A program made the position numbers and the translations under genes. Positions 49,011 through 60,328 of a stretch of 64,000 nt of DNA are shown here, one piece after another. Position 1 is the first letter of the stretch. Each line of letters starts with the position of its first letter. The stretch is from Thecaphora thlaspeos (lineage: Eukaryota; Basidiomycota; Ustilaginomycetes; Urocystidales; Glomosporiaceae), in assembly GCA_900291925.1 (NCBI GenBank), contig UWYS01000001.1, positions 1,240,001 to 1,304,000 of the forward strand, read 5' to 3'. Under the pieces are notes generated by a model. That model had not been told where the DNA came from. It did no database searches and was given only the letters and a program-made list of their open reading frames with translations.

Positions 49011-49949
49011 GGCGAGGCGACTGGGCGGGGGGTGGTGAGATGAGAAAGTAGCGAGGTGGTGCGGAAGGAGGACTGGCCTGGCTGGCTGGCTAGCAGCTGT
49101 GCCGGGGTAGAGGCGCGCGCGTCGAGATGAGTCCTCGTAGATGGCGCAAAGAAGGTGATAATGGTGAATCGGTCGCCCCGAGGGGCAGGCGTGCGTTAAG
49201 GAGGTGGGGTGTATGTAGGTAGGCAATGGGTGGGAAGGGTCGGAGCGTTGAGCTGCTGTAGCGTTATTTAGGAGTCGTGAAATGAGGTCGTTAAGGGTTC
49301 CTGCGGCGCCGTGTCAAGGTGAGGCGTCGAGGGATGGTAGCGTCCTTAGGTCGTCGGGAGGGGCGATGGGCTAGGCAGGAGGAGGGGAGGGCAGGGTACA
49401 TAGGATGACTAGGGTAGGGTATCAAATGCCGGATGGGTTCGTTCTGAGGGGAGCGGGGACGTCGGGGTGCAGAAGACAGAGGATAGGGACATAGAAGGCG
49501 AAGAGAACGGGGGAGGGCGATGGGGATGATGTTGTGGATTGCGCGTGCTCCCTGCTGGCGGCGTCGATGTGGGCGGGGCGGGGCGGGGCGACGGTGCCGC
49601 GATGCAGGCCTAGAGGGATGCAGGCGTAGAAGGAGGCCAACACTCGCACGGGAGACGCGCGCGAGGGTTCGAGAGGCGAGGGGGGAGGGAAATCAGCTGA
49701 GTTTCGCCACTGCCATACTGTACTATTTTCTTTTCCGCGCCATGGTGTAAGGGCGTGCGATGCTATGACCTGCGTTTCAGAAGCAGCAGCACATGCCCTC
49801 TCGCAGCACAGGAGCCCCGTAGACCATACTACTAAATGGCAACGATAACGCTCGCACACATGCAAATCTCCTTCGCTGCCTTGATGGTGTGGCCGTCGTT
49901 CCATCCCTTGCCTCTCCGCCACCCACATATCGCTCCCGCCGCCACTCGC
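49011..49949. other. Intergenic, no gene seen
   Basis: G-rich promoter side of the orphan gene and the 3' flank of the pseudouridine synthase/methyltransferase gene. Frames on both strands lack motifs. Confidence 0.5.
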
Positions 49950-52900
49950 TCACGAGTCCAGTTTGCGGATGAGGAACACGTACTCGTGGTAGCCGATCTC
50001 GATCTTGCGCAGCATCTCCGTCCGTCCAGCGTCCAGGCCAGCCTGGCGGCTCACCCGTCCATCCTCCTGCGCCCTGACCCACGACATGCCATCGTCCCCA
50101 GCTTCGTCATCCGTGCTGGGTACAGCGGGACGCAACTCGTCGCACACCAGCACCGATCCCAGTCGCTTCTTGCGGCACAGCATCTCGTACACCTTGAGCG
50201 CCTTGGACAGCGTCCGCTGCTCGGCCGTAGTGGCGACCACGCTGCCGCCCGTACGCAGCACCGCCATCCAGCTCTCCAGAAAGGCCGTGTAGAGCTTCGA
50301 GAGCGACTGAGTAGACTTCTCCCTCCGTCCCCAAGGCAGGTCCTGAGCGCGCGACACCAGGAGAGAGAGAGAGCAACAAAGTGGCGCTCAGCTACACGAA
50401 CATTGGCCTTTCGCCTAGTCTCCCTTCCGCCTGGTACTCACGGTGACGATGGCATCTATGCTATTCCTCCCGCCAACAAAGGCGACCAGGTCCTCGGTCT
50501 TGGTGGTGTCGACGTGCTCGATGCTGACCTTGATGCTCTCCGCGTCAAACGCGCAGAGCTCGGCAATCTTCTGCGCCCGCTCGATGGTCTCTCCGTCGTT
50601 GTCGCAGCCAAACACGTCGGCTTTGATCCCTCGGCTTTCGAGCGCGCTGGCGGTCTCGAACGCGATCGACCCGTGGCCGCAGCACGGCTCCAAAACCCGC
50701 ACACGCCTCGGCCGCTGCGATCCCGCCGCCTCCAGACCGTCCTCGTCGTAGCTCAACGGGATGGGCACCGTCAGTCCCAGAGTCGACGCGCGGTACTGCG
50801 CCATGGTCGTGCCGCCGATGATGATCTCGTTGCGCTGCGTGGGACGACGGGCATGCGTCTTTAGCGGCTTCGGGAGGCAAAAGAGGAACGACAGCTGGCC
50901 TTCCACCCTCGCCTCCGGGTCAGCCGCCGTCACGTCGAGCGCCTTTTCGAACTCGTCGGCAACGCCAAAGCCGGGCGAAAACTTGAGCGTAATGTCGAGT
51001 AGCGGCTCCTCCAAGTCCACCTTCCACTTTGGCGGCGTCTCGGGATCCTGCTCCTCCTCCGCGCCGTTGAGCCAGGTCCAGGCGAGGATGCCAACGTGGT
51101 TGCCTAGCGACTTGGTCGTCATGCTCGGCAGCACGTAGGTAGACCGGTCGACCGAGGCACGGTACGTCAGCTGCTCTGGTCGTAAGGCCGTCTGGTCCAT
51201 GGTGGCCAGTTGGATATCGAGCCATGCCTTGAAGGCTCTTTCACGCGACTCGAGGGATGCGTTCCACGTCCCGTCGATGAGCACGAGAAGCTCCTGCTCC
51301 GAGTCGTACGACGGCGATGCGGCCTCTCCGTTCGCCTCTGCGTCCTCGTCGTTGTCGTTCTGCTCGCCAGCTTGAATCGCCTTGTTCTCATCGTCGTCGT
51401 CGTCCTCGCCGCCATCCCTCTGAGGCACGTCGGCGGCGACAGCTTCTGCGGCCTCCTTCGCCATACGTTCCTTGAGGCGGAAGTCGACGTCGTCGACCAC
51501 CCTCGCCGCCTCCAGGATTTTTCCATCCTTTTTTCGGTAGCCGTAGCCCTTCTTGCCCTTGCCCTTCTCGAAGCCCCTGCGCCGGTCGCTGGCCCGTTTC
51601 TTGGCCCTGCGGCTGTCTCCTGCAGCGAGCCTGTCTCGCTTGAGATCCTCGTAGAGCTTCTCTGGGAAGTCTGCTGAGCCCGCCAGGACGTAGGCCGACT
51701 TGGCCACGCAGAGGTCAGCGTCAAGGTACGAGCGTAACGCAAGCGATGCATACTCGGGATCGCTGAGGCATACGTGGGCCGACTGCAGGCTCGTCGCGAT
51801 GGCGCCCGATCTCGTCGCCGGTTTCCGACCGCGCGAGTGGGCTGCCTCGTGGTGGATGCGCTGGAGGACCTCGCGCTGTGCAAAGTCCTCGAAGCCTCGG
51901 AAGACCTCAAAGACGATCGGAGCGGCAAAGCATCCTGGCCGCATGGCTCTCGCGACCCTATCGGTATCGGACGGTCCGGAAGAGGCCGCTGCGCCCAGCT
52001 CCCGTCGGAGCGGGAAGTCGACCAGGTGCCTTGCTCGCCCAATCGCGACTCCTCTAGCGCCAGCCTCGAGCGGCCTCGGTACGGCAAGAGCCGCCGCCTT
52101 CGCCTGAATCTCGGACGAGATGGTGTTGCCCGAAGCCGAGGAGCCCGCGCTGATGGACGGCCCCTGAGCAGCGAGGAGGTCCTTTGGCAGCTTCTTCTCG
52201 CCGTCGCCCCATCCTCGCTGCAGTACAGAACGCCAGTCGTCTCGTGCCCACCATGGCAGGGCGTCCTCGAAGCTCCAGTCGTCTAACCAGTACTTGATCG
52301 CGTGCAGGTAGATGAAGAGCTCCTCCGGCGCTGGATCAGGTAGCAGCGGGCTGTGTGAGATCCGTAAGATGAGGAGGCAACGGGGCAGGTACGCCGTGAT
52401 CAGCTGACGTCGTGACACGAGGGCATGCTTCGCCTGCGGCGGCACTCACGATTTGCAGTCGGCGCAAAAGTCTGACGACTGCTCTCGGACTCTCTTCTGC
52501 CACGCCGTCTCGATGTCCTGCGGGCGGTTGAAGCCTTTTGCGGGGACCTCTCCGCCTGCGTTGAGCTTCTCGAGCGTTCTTCGCAGCAGCTCGTCGTCGG
52601 AAGGCTTGCTGCTCCTCCCGTTGGGACCGGGGACATAGATGTCGACGAGGCCCTCCTTTTCGTTGAGGTCCTTGAAGAGTACCTCGTCCTTCCACCGAGC
52701 CCAGTTGTCCTTGCCGTCTTTGTCCGACTTGATCGCGTGGACTACCTCTTCGACCTCCTTGAGCCCGATCTCGCCGCCGACCGTCTTCCACTGGTCAGGG
52801 ACAACGTTGACAAACTGGCTCGTGTCGACCCGCTGCCAGATATCGTGGCCGTAGATCGGATCGTTGCAGATGGGATGGCCCAGGTACTGGATGTGGACGC

Positions 52901-53777
52901 GAATCTGGTGCGTCCGTCCAGTGATAGGCCGGCCTGTCGAGGTGCGTGGGAACGGGCAGAGGAGATTGCCGATGTCAGTGAGGTAGTTGCGGCGGGCTAT
53001 AGCATGCCCGCTGCCTGCAACCCCGAGACAGCTGCGCTACTCACAGAAGACGACGCTCGAATCGTCCTCGGCGTCGTACGAGAGCCTGACGAAGATGGTC
53101 TCGCAGTCCTTGCCCTTTGGGTGGACGATGTTGACGCCGCTCTGCCGATCGATTGTGAGGATGGGCTCCTTGCAGGCGACCTCGCCATCTGGGAACTTGC
53201 CGCGGACACGGCAGACGTAAGCCTTGTTGACACGTCCGGAGTGGAACTGTGCGCTGATCCGGGTGGCGGCCTGCTTTTCGGTGGCGCAGACCATGATGCC
53301 GCTGGTGAGACGGTCGAGGCGATTGACGGTGTAGATACGCTCAATGCCGTGCTCGCTCTTGAGCAGCTCGGTCAGGGTGTGTTTGAAGTAGCGACCCGCT
53401 GCATGCACGGGTATGCTGCCCGGCTTGACGATGACAAGGATGCCGGCGTCGTCGTCGCGATGGAGGACCTTGATGGGTTCATCGGTGACGGGGGGCTCGT
53501 GTCGGTGGACGTTGTTGCAGATGAGGTCTCCGTCGGTGATGATGAGCCTTGGGTCGCCACGCTTTCCGTTTACGCTGCAGACGCCTTTGTGTATGGCCCA
53601 TATGTAGTACTCCTTTGTGCGGTCGCGGAACTCTGTGGTGAAGATCTCGAGGAGCTCCCGACCGAACCAGCGCTGCTTGGCGTAGGTCTGGAACTTGTAC
53701 CAGTAGGGCGGCGTCTTGCGCAGGCCAGTCCTGCTCGACTCGGCGACGTCGCTGGAAGCTTGCGTTGTAGACGACAT
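49950..53777 (-). CDS. Fusion: RluA/Pus9-type pseudouridine synthase + THUMP-related RNA guanine-N2 methyltransferase
   Basis: Exons 53045-53777, 52450-52933, 50442-52350 and 49950-50342, giving 1,172 residues; all junctions are in phase with GTGAGT donors. Residues about 20-440 are a Pus9/Rib2-like synthase: [20 protein letters not shown], catalytic [10 protein letters not shown] (Asp near 155), [19 protein letters not shown] and the C-terminal [18 protein letters not shown]. The same uninterrupted exon continues into a methyltransferase of the THUMPD2/3-Trm14 type: [17 protein letters not shown], an Asp-rich linker, the AdoMet site [16 protein letters not shown] near 956, and, in the last exon, [11 protein letters not shown] (family DLPFGKR) near 1042. 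One polypeptide could thus isomerise uridine and methylate guanosine, probably in tRNA. No stop separates the halves. Confidence 0.85.
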
Positions 53778-55690
53778 GGGTGCTCGCGTCGTCGTCGTCG
53801 TCGTCGTCTGCCGAAACTATCCGGTAGAGAGGTCGTACGGTAAGGGGTGGGTGGAGGACAGGAGAGAAGGATGGACCCCGCTGTCTTCCAAAAAGTCGCC
53901 AGCAATTCCGACAGCGCGGGTCTAGGCGCAAGCGGGCGCCAGACCCTCTCAACCGAGCCCGAATTCCGAGACTGGCTGACGAGCTCGGATCCGCAGCTTC
54001 GAAGTTCAGTCCGCGATTCGGGTCTTTCCGCCGGACCGCCGCCTGTAATTCGGCGCTTTGGCCGAGAAACGCTGCAGGTGGCCCTTCCGTGCCTCTCCGA
54101 CGAGGCCGGATGAGGTGAAAAGCTCTGCACCAGCCCATGACCTCACAAAGCTGATCCTGATGGCGTACAGCATTCGCGCGAAGCGAGTTGGAGGTTACTT
54201 GGTACTGTTGGCGATCGACGGCATCGGCTCCGAAAGTCAGACAATCGGGCCGATCGGGCTGCGGTGAGTCGCCGACTCGCCATCGGAGCTGCCACCACCA
54301 GGCCTAGACCATCTAGGCCTAGGCCTTACGGGTAGAAGCCTTGCGGGACGCCGACGGCGTTGCAAGAGCATCTCAGAGACCGAAGGCATGCTTGTGGGAT
54401 TGCTGGGGATCGTCTAATGTACAAATAGAGGGCCCTGGGCACCATCGTCGAGCTGGAATGAGTCATCTTCGACCGTCTGCTTTCTATAAGTACCAAGTCG
54501 CTCGGTGCCGGCGGTGCGGCAGGGATAATTTGAGTAGCGCACGGGTTGGGGAGGCTGCCGGGCCGCACGCGCGGGTGGCACCAAAGTTCCGCGGCAATTT
54601 CGGGGAATTCAGGAGACAGCCTATCCTGCGGTTGCTTTTTTCCTGCTGCGCGCTGCTGTCCGATGCAAGAACAGGACGGCATCTGTACAAAGGATAGTTT
54701 ACATGCCCGCGTGACGTAGCGCCACCTCCAACTTCGGCCTGCCTTGTGTATGTTCAGACCAGCTTGCCCTGTGCCTAGCCCGTGGAGAATGAATTTGGCT
54801 TATACGCACATAGAGGTACGAGGCGGCTTGGAGCCCCTTCCCCGCCGATCCAAAGGTCGCCGTGTGGTCGATAGGCAACGTCGCTTCGGCGTTGGATGAG
54901 CATAGAAGACGTCGACGTGGCCCCACAGCATCTTTGAGGGCTGTCTACCATGCTGACCTCGACATGAGTTCGTCCCAGCCGGCAGCGGGCACGGATGGGA
55001 TGACGGATCAATCCGTTCGCCCCGAGCGCGCCATTATTAAGACTATTGTGTAGCACTGCGAGATAAGGAGAGGTCCGCTTCCGGCGGACGCTGGCTACTT
55101 ACTTTGTTGGGCCACCAGCAGATGAGTGCTTTGCTACAAGCGATACGCCGCACGCAGGTAGAATACACACTGTACTGGTGACTGTGTAGAACACTGTGTA
55201 CTCTGCACCGCTTGCCTTATGTCAGGCCGGCTGCAGAGCATCGTAGGCCCATGTGCTTTGGTCACGTGTGCGAGGATGTCCTCGGGGCAAAGGTCCCGTT
55301 CTGCACTCTGCCTTCGGTGTACCCTAGGCCTCCCCAAATAGCCCCTTTGCCGCCCCTTTGCCGCCCCTTTGCCGCCCCACAAACCACAGAGGGGCATCGG
55401 CAGGGGGGCGACAAGTCGGGAGCCTCACCTTGGCCATTGGACTTCGTCGGGCCCTGATTGGCTTCTTGTAAGTCCAGTACGGATTGGCGCAACGGCGCGA
55501 CCGCGCACGTAACCCGGGCATTCCTAAACACCCCACCCCTCCCGCTGAGCTTGATTACAAGCAATCGCACCACACGCCACCGCCTATCAACAAAAACATT
55601 ATCTATCCGACCAATCATAGTCCACCGAGCCTACATCCGACGATCTGGTCAGAAGAATCTAGGCCACGCCCGACGCGCTTCACGCCACAG
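53778..55690. other. Intergenic, 1.9 kb, no gene seen
   Basis: Divergent region between the fusion gene and the amino-acid transporter. It holds a short tandem repeat (55341-55378). I found no coding motif, tRNA or transposon trace. Confidence 0.45.
55341..55378. repeat. 11-bp tandem repeat, about 3.5 copies
   Basis: Units of GCCCCTTTGCC in direct order within the upstream region of the transporter gene. Confidence 0.8.
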
Positions 55691-55696
55691 TATAAG
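55691..55696 (+). promoter_or_regulatory. TATA box of the amino-acid transporter
   Basis: TATAAG about 100 bases upstream of the ATG at 55793. Confidence 0.45.
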
Positions 55697-55792
55697 AAGC
55701 GACGAGGTGCAACACAACGCATCCCTCCTCCGTAGTCCCCATCCACAGTACCCACTCACACCCTCGAAACTCAATCACCGCCGCAGCCTGCG

Positions 55793-57771
55793 ATGTCGTC
55801 AACACTTGCCACCATGGTGCAGGGAGAGCGGTCGCCATCCCGGACTGATACGAGTTCGGAGAAGGCCAAGACCAACGATGACACACCCATCACCAGGGTC
55901 GACCCCGGGGTCAGACCACAGACCATCTTTGGCGAGAAGAAGGAGCAGTACCGTAGCGAAGAGGACTACATGTTTGAGAAGCAAAAGATGTTTGAGGGCG
56001 ACCACAAGTTCCACAAGCTCGGCTGGATCAAGCTCACCGTTTGCCTCATCGTCGAAGCCATCGCCCTTGGCAGTCTTAGCCTCCCCAGCGCCTTTGCAAC
56101 GCTAGGCATGGTCGCCGGTGTCATCTTGACCGTATTCCTGGGAATTATCGCAATCTACACCAGCTACGTCGTCGGCCAGGTCAAGATCAAGTTCCCGCAC
56201 GTATCGCATTACGCCGACGGCGGAAGGCTCCTCTTCGGCCGCATCGGATACGAGGTCATCGGAGTCATGTTCGCCCTCCAGCTCATCCTCCTCGTCGGCT
56301 CCCACTGCCTCACCGGTGCGATTGCGCTCGGGAACTTGTCCAACAATGCGATTTGCTCGATCGTTTTCGTCGTCGTCTCCGCCATCGTCCTCTACATCAT
56401 CGCCATTCCTCCGACGTTTTCCGAGCTTGCTATCCTGGGCTACATCGACTTCGTATCGATCTTGTTCGCCATTGGCGTCACCATCATCGGAACGGGCGTT
56501 CAGGCCGGCAAGCAAACGGGCGGCTTCGACGCCGTCAACTGGTCGGCCTGGCCGAAGGACGGTGTCACTTTTGCCAACGTGAGTTTGCGCGTTTTTTAGG
56601 GCGCGTCATATGCTCTTTCTGTCTAACATACAATTTCCTCTTTTTCTCCCTCCCTCTCGCGCCTTCACACTCTGCACCGATAGGCATGGCTGGCCATCAC
56701 GAACATTGCTTTCGCCTACAGGTAAGCCCCACGTCCTCGCAATGGGATGCAACCGGCGGACGGAGACCGAATAGGGGGACCGCCCGCTGACGCCTTCCGA
56801 AAACGTACATCACTTGTTTCTTGCGCGCAGTTTCGCGGTCTGCCAGTTCAGCTTCATGGATGAGATGCACACGCCCAAGGACTACGTCAAGAGCGTCGTC
56901 TCACTAGGCATCATCGAGATCGTGGTATACACCCTCACGGGCGCTTTCATCTACGCGTTCGTCGGTCAAGACGTGAAGTCGCCCGCTCTGCTGAGCGCCG
57001 GAACAACGCTATCTAAAGTAGCCTTCGGAATCGCTCTTCCGGTGATATTTATCAGCGGATCCATTAACACGACGGTGGTGGCTCGTTACATCACAAATCG
57101 CGTATACAAAAACTCCGTCATCAAGTACGTCAACACGAAAGCAGGCTGGACTGCCTGGCTTTTGCTGATTCTTGTCATCACGGGTAAGTGGATCGAGACT
57201 TCCTGAATTAGGGTTAGAAGGTTGAAGATCTCTGAACCTAGCGTGGACGAGTCGGCGATGTCGGGGCTGGTGGAAGTCCTGCAATCTATTTTCCAAGGCT
57301 CAACGACTGACCTGACCTGACCGTCTTCCAACCCTGTTATTTCTCCCGACAGTCATTGCCTTTGTCGTCGCCGAGGCGATTCCTTTTTTCTCCGCGTTGC
57401 TTGGCCTCATGTCGTCGCTATTCATCTCGGCCTTCACGTTCTACTTCCCGGCGATGTTTTGGTTCAAGCTGATCAAGGAGGGCAAGTGGAACTCGCCGCA
57501 AAACCTTGCCCTCTCACTGCTCAACGCGGCCATCTTCGTCATTGGCGTCCTGATCCTGGGATGTGGCACGTACGCATCCGTGCAAGACATTGTGAGTATC
57601 CACACGGCCTTTCTATGGGAAAGCATCCGGCTCCTGCCTCACGTTCATAAAATCAGCTGACTCAATCCTGCTTGACTGTTGCCACGATCATCAACGCTTT
57701 CCCTACCGCAGCTCGAACAGTACAACAACGGCTCGGTGCGCGGTTCGTTTTCCTGCGGTCCTCTCAGTTAG
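55793..57771 (+). CDS. Amino-acid transporter (AAAP/Mtr neutral amino-acid permease type)
   Basis: Exons 55793-56578, 56684-56721, 56831-57183, 57353-57591 and 57712-57771, giving 491 residues; every junction is in phase. A hydrophilic N-terminus of about 75 residues is followed by 10-11 transmembrane helices. The first carries KLTVCLIVEAIALGSLSLPS, the unwound first-helix region typical of the AAAP family. Other landmarks are VSHYADGGRLLFGRIGYEV, AYSFAVCQFSFMDEMHTPKD (family F-x-F-x-E-M) and TTVVARYITNRVYKN. The family imports neutral amino acids across the plasma membrane by proton symport. The 38-nt second exon is very short. No lesion is seen, unlike the other transporter in this window. 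Confidence 0.9.
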
Positions 57772-58130
57772 ACGTCGATACTGTAACATGACCACGTAAC
57801 ACAGGACAACAATGCAATGTTGCGCGGACAAGGATGTACCGATACCAATAACAGACTCATTGTAATGAAGGAAAGGAAGCGAAGCTGCGTACCTCTGGCC
57901 TTATGATAGCTCACCGCCCGGACTTTGTGATCCCTCGTGTTCTCTCTTCACCTTATCACCTTGTGTTTCTTCTTCTCTCGCGATTTTGAAAGAAGGTTTG
58001 TTGATCTGAAGCGGGTCGAGACAATACAACGATGAAGAGCTGTTCTTGAAACCAGGTCCACAAAGTAAACCGTTTTCTCCAAGTACTCCCAATAAAATTT
58101 TCACAAGTACGTTAAACCTGTTTATAGGGG
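57772..58130. other. 3' flank of the transporter, no gene seen
   Basis: AT-richer DNA between the transporter stop and the 5S rRNA gene. Confidence 0.5.
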
Positions 58131-58250
58131 AATCTGCGGCCATAGAGCCGTGAAAACACCGTATCCCGTCCGATCTGCGCAGTTAAGCACGGTATCGCTC
58201 AGTCAGTACTGCGGTGGGGGACCACGCGGGAATTCTGAGTGCTGCAGGTT
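58131..58250 (+). rRNA. 5S ribosomal RNA
   Basis: 120 bases with the fungal 5S signatures CCCGTCCGATCTGCGCAG, GTTAAGCA and GGTGGGGGACCACGCGGGAA. The ends pair over ten positions (AATCTGCGGC with GCTGCAGGTT), forming helix I with two G:T pairs. CCGTG pairs with CACGG as helix II. A T-rich stretch (TTTCTTTTTCTTTT) directly after the 3' end fits RNA polymerase III termination. It stands alone, outside any ribosomal DNA unit. Ends may be off by one or two bases. Confidence 0.92.
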
Positions 58251-58773
58251 TCTTTTTCTTTTGGAGCTTTTCGCATCACAAGGCTGTGTCGAGCCTTTGC
58301 AGTCGTCGTGCAAAGGTATATGAACCGCGAGGAGGCGTGTGCTTGCGGCTCTAGTCCTTGCCCACCTCTTGAAGGGTTGCGGATGGAACGGCGGTATCTC
58401 GGTAGAGCTCGAAAGGTGCTTCCTAGGAGCCTGTGGACGTGGCGTTGCAGGTCTTCTTCGCTTCCTTCTCCTTCTGGAAAACCTGACTGCATTCGTATTT
58501 TACCCGCAACGGATCAGCAGTACACGCTCATAGCTCAATGAGGAGGATAGCCGTGAGCTCTGCTTCGAATTACCGCTTGAGCTTCATATTTATCGGCAGT
58601 GCAAGAGAGAGTGGTGCCTGATACGGGCTTTCACGATACGTACGACGGCTGGCGACAGACGAGTCTACACCACCGGTGAGCCATGACGTTGCCGGACACA
58701 TGAAGGATGCTCGTGACACAGAACAGTCTGTGGGTGGACCGAGAGGGAGCGCGAGATGCGTCAATGCTTCAAC
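58251..58773. other. Intergenic after 5S, no gene seen
   Basis: T-rich terminator of 5S, then DNA without motif-bearing frames up to the stop of RRG7. Confidence 0.5.
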
Positions 58774-59790
58774 TCATAACGCCATCTTCCTTCCATCACA
58801 GAACAGTACCGGTCTATCGCTGCGACCAGGTACGAGGGATCTCTTCCACCTCACCTCCATCCTGCCCTCCAAGAGGCCGCGGGGGCCGGCCAGACCGTCG
58901 TTCCACACTATCGTCTGACACCTATCCACCACCTCAGCCATTCCGGCTTCTCCGGCCTGTTCGACGTGTAGCAGCATCATGGGAAACAGGCTGGAACGAG
59001 CCTGCATAAGCGCCTGTTTGCTGAAGCCTGAAGACGAGGCGATGATGCCGAGCACAGGCGCGTATAGTTCATCGTCGGACTCGTCTGAGTCGGTTGGTGT
59101 CGATGGGCGGGAGGAGGAGGCGTGTGCACGGTGTAACACCCCCTCAACCTCCCGTACGATGACCGGACCAATCTTCTTTCCTCCCTGGTGTTGACACTTG
59201 CACTGCGCCACGACTCGTATCCGTCGGCCGATCTCCACCTCATCGTGAATACTCTTTTTTGAAGGTGATGGGACCCTCCACCATCCTTTCAAATCGATCC
59301 CCTTGTCTCCTGCCCCACCGCAACGTTCTAGCTCCATGCCAAAGACGTGACCAAGCACGGAACCGCAGAGGTTCTCAAAGTCGGTCCCTCGAGCGACGGA
59401 ACTTTGTGTCTGCGTTGAAGAGGCGAGAGACAGCTTGGACGGTACTGATGGCTGTGGTGGTTCGTCCGATGAATTCGAGGATAGGGCCTTCTTGCTGCTC
59501 GATCGTTTTCGGGTGGTCGTTGGGCTCTTCAGCTCTTCCGGGGTCGTGGAGGCGACCTTGGTCCGCTTGCTCGTGCCTGCCTTGGAGGACGTAGCGGAGG
59601 TTCTCCTCGTCCTTGAAGCAGCGTCTGTGTCTTTCTTCTCTTCTTTCGCCAGGCGAGGATATGGTGCTGTGAAGACGCATCGGTGTCTCGATCCGGATCT
59701 AGCTGGAGTGGCCGCGGTCCGAGCAGAGACTGCGCTTGTTGAGGCCGCTCCGCAGACAAGCCGCCACGCCACGCGAGAGCGGCTCAGCAT
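58774..59790 (-). CDS. RRG7: Rrg7-type mitochondrial protein with a restriction-endonuclease-like fold
   Basis: 338 residues, single exon. The start at 59790 (MLSRSRVAWRLVCGAASTSA) gives a mitochondrial presequence; a longer frame to 59904 does not. After a Ser/Lys-rich linker the conserved domain reads GTDFENLCGSVLGHVFGMEL, ERCGGAGDKGIDLKGWW, VVAQCKCQHQGGKKIGP and VREVEGVLHR. The Asp of DKGID and the Gln-Cys-Lys form a PD-(D/E)xK-like catalytic core. Yeast Rrg7 is required for respiratory growth and mitochondrial DNA maintenance; its exact reaction is not established as far as I know. The family is recognised from its motifs. Confidence 0.82.
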   Translation of the reverse strand: MLSRSRVAWRLVCGAASTSAVSARTAATPARSGSRHRCVFTAPYPRLAKEEKKDTDAASRTRRTSATSSKAGTSKRTKVASTTPEELKSPTTTRKRSSSKKALSSNSSDEPPQPSVPSKLSLASSTQTQSSVARGTDFENLCGSVLGHVFGMELERCGGAGDKGIDLKGWWRVPSPSKKSIHDEVEIGRRIRVVAQCKCQHQGGKKIGPVIVREVEGVLHRAHASSSRPSTPTDSDESDDELYAPVLGIIASSSGFSKQALMQARSSLFPMMLLHVEQAGEAGMAEVVDRCQTIVWNDGLAGPRGLLEGRMEVRWKRSLVPGRSDRPVLFCDGRKMAL

Positions 59791-60328
59791 GGCCGTCAGG
59801 GGTATATGTGGTAGGTGTGATGCGGGACCGCTCTTTCCGGGTATCGTCAGGCTGTGTTCGGTCGATGGAGCATAGCGCCGAGGTGGGAGGTGACGGTCAG
59901 GCAAGAGGTGAGGCAGGCAGGCACGCGGCCTTTTTACGTCGCATTTCTTCCAGCTTTACAACGTCTTTCCCGGAAGCCGGGACCTCCTCAAAAAACCTCC
60001 ACTTCACCACCTCGACAGTGACAGTATACAGACGTTCACAGGCCGAGACGAGTCTATCGTGAGAAGAGCATCATGCGCTTTCATACCTATTCCTTCTGAC
60101 TAGTATTCTTACATCTATCTACGTAAGGCGGGAGGCAGGGGTTTAAATCGTGCTACAGTTGCAAACAGGTACAGCGCGTGAGAGAAAGTCCATTTCGAGG
60201 CAGGCGAGCCAGGATGAGGCGAGTAGGGTGCGGTACGTCTGTATAACTTTGCGAGGTTGCGAATGCGGAGAGTCTAGAGGGCCCAGAGTTTGACGATGCG
60301 GAGAAGGGAAAGTACTGTAGACGCAGAC
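59791..60328. other. RRG7 promoter and protease 3' flank
   Basis: No gene recognised in about 540 bases. Confidence 0.5.

Noticed and set aside
52450..52462. Pseudouridine synthase ending at FCADCKS followed by a stop, as a separate gene
   Set aside because: The stop lies just inside a GTGAGT intron (52351-52449). The next exon restores the family's C-terminal block [12 protein letters not shown] in phase, so the stop is intronic.
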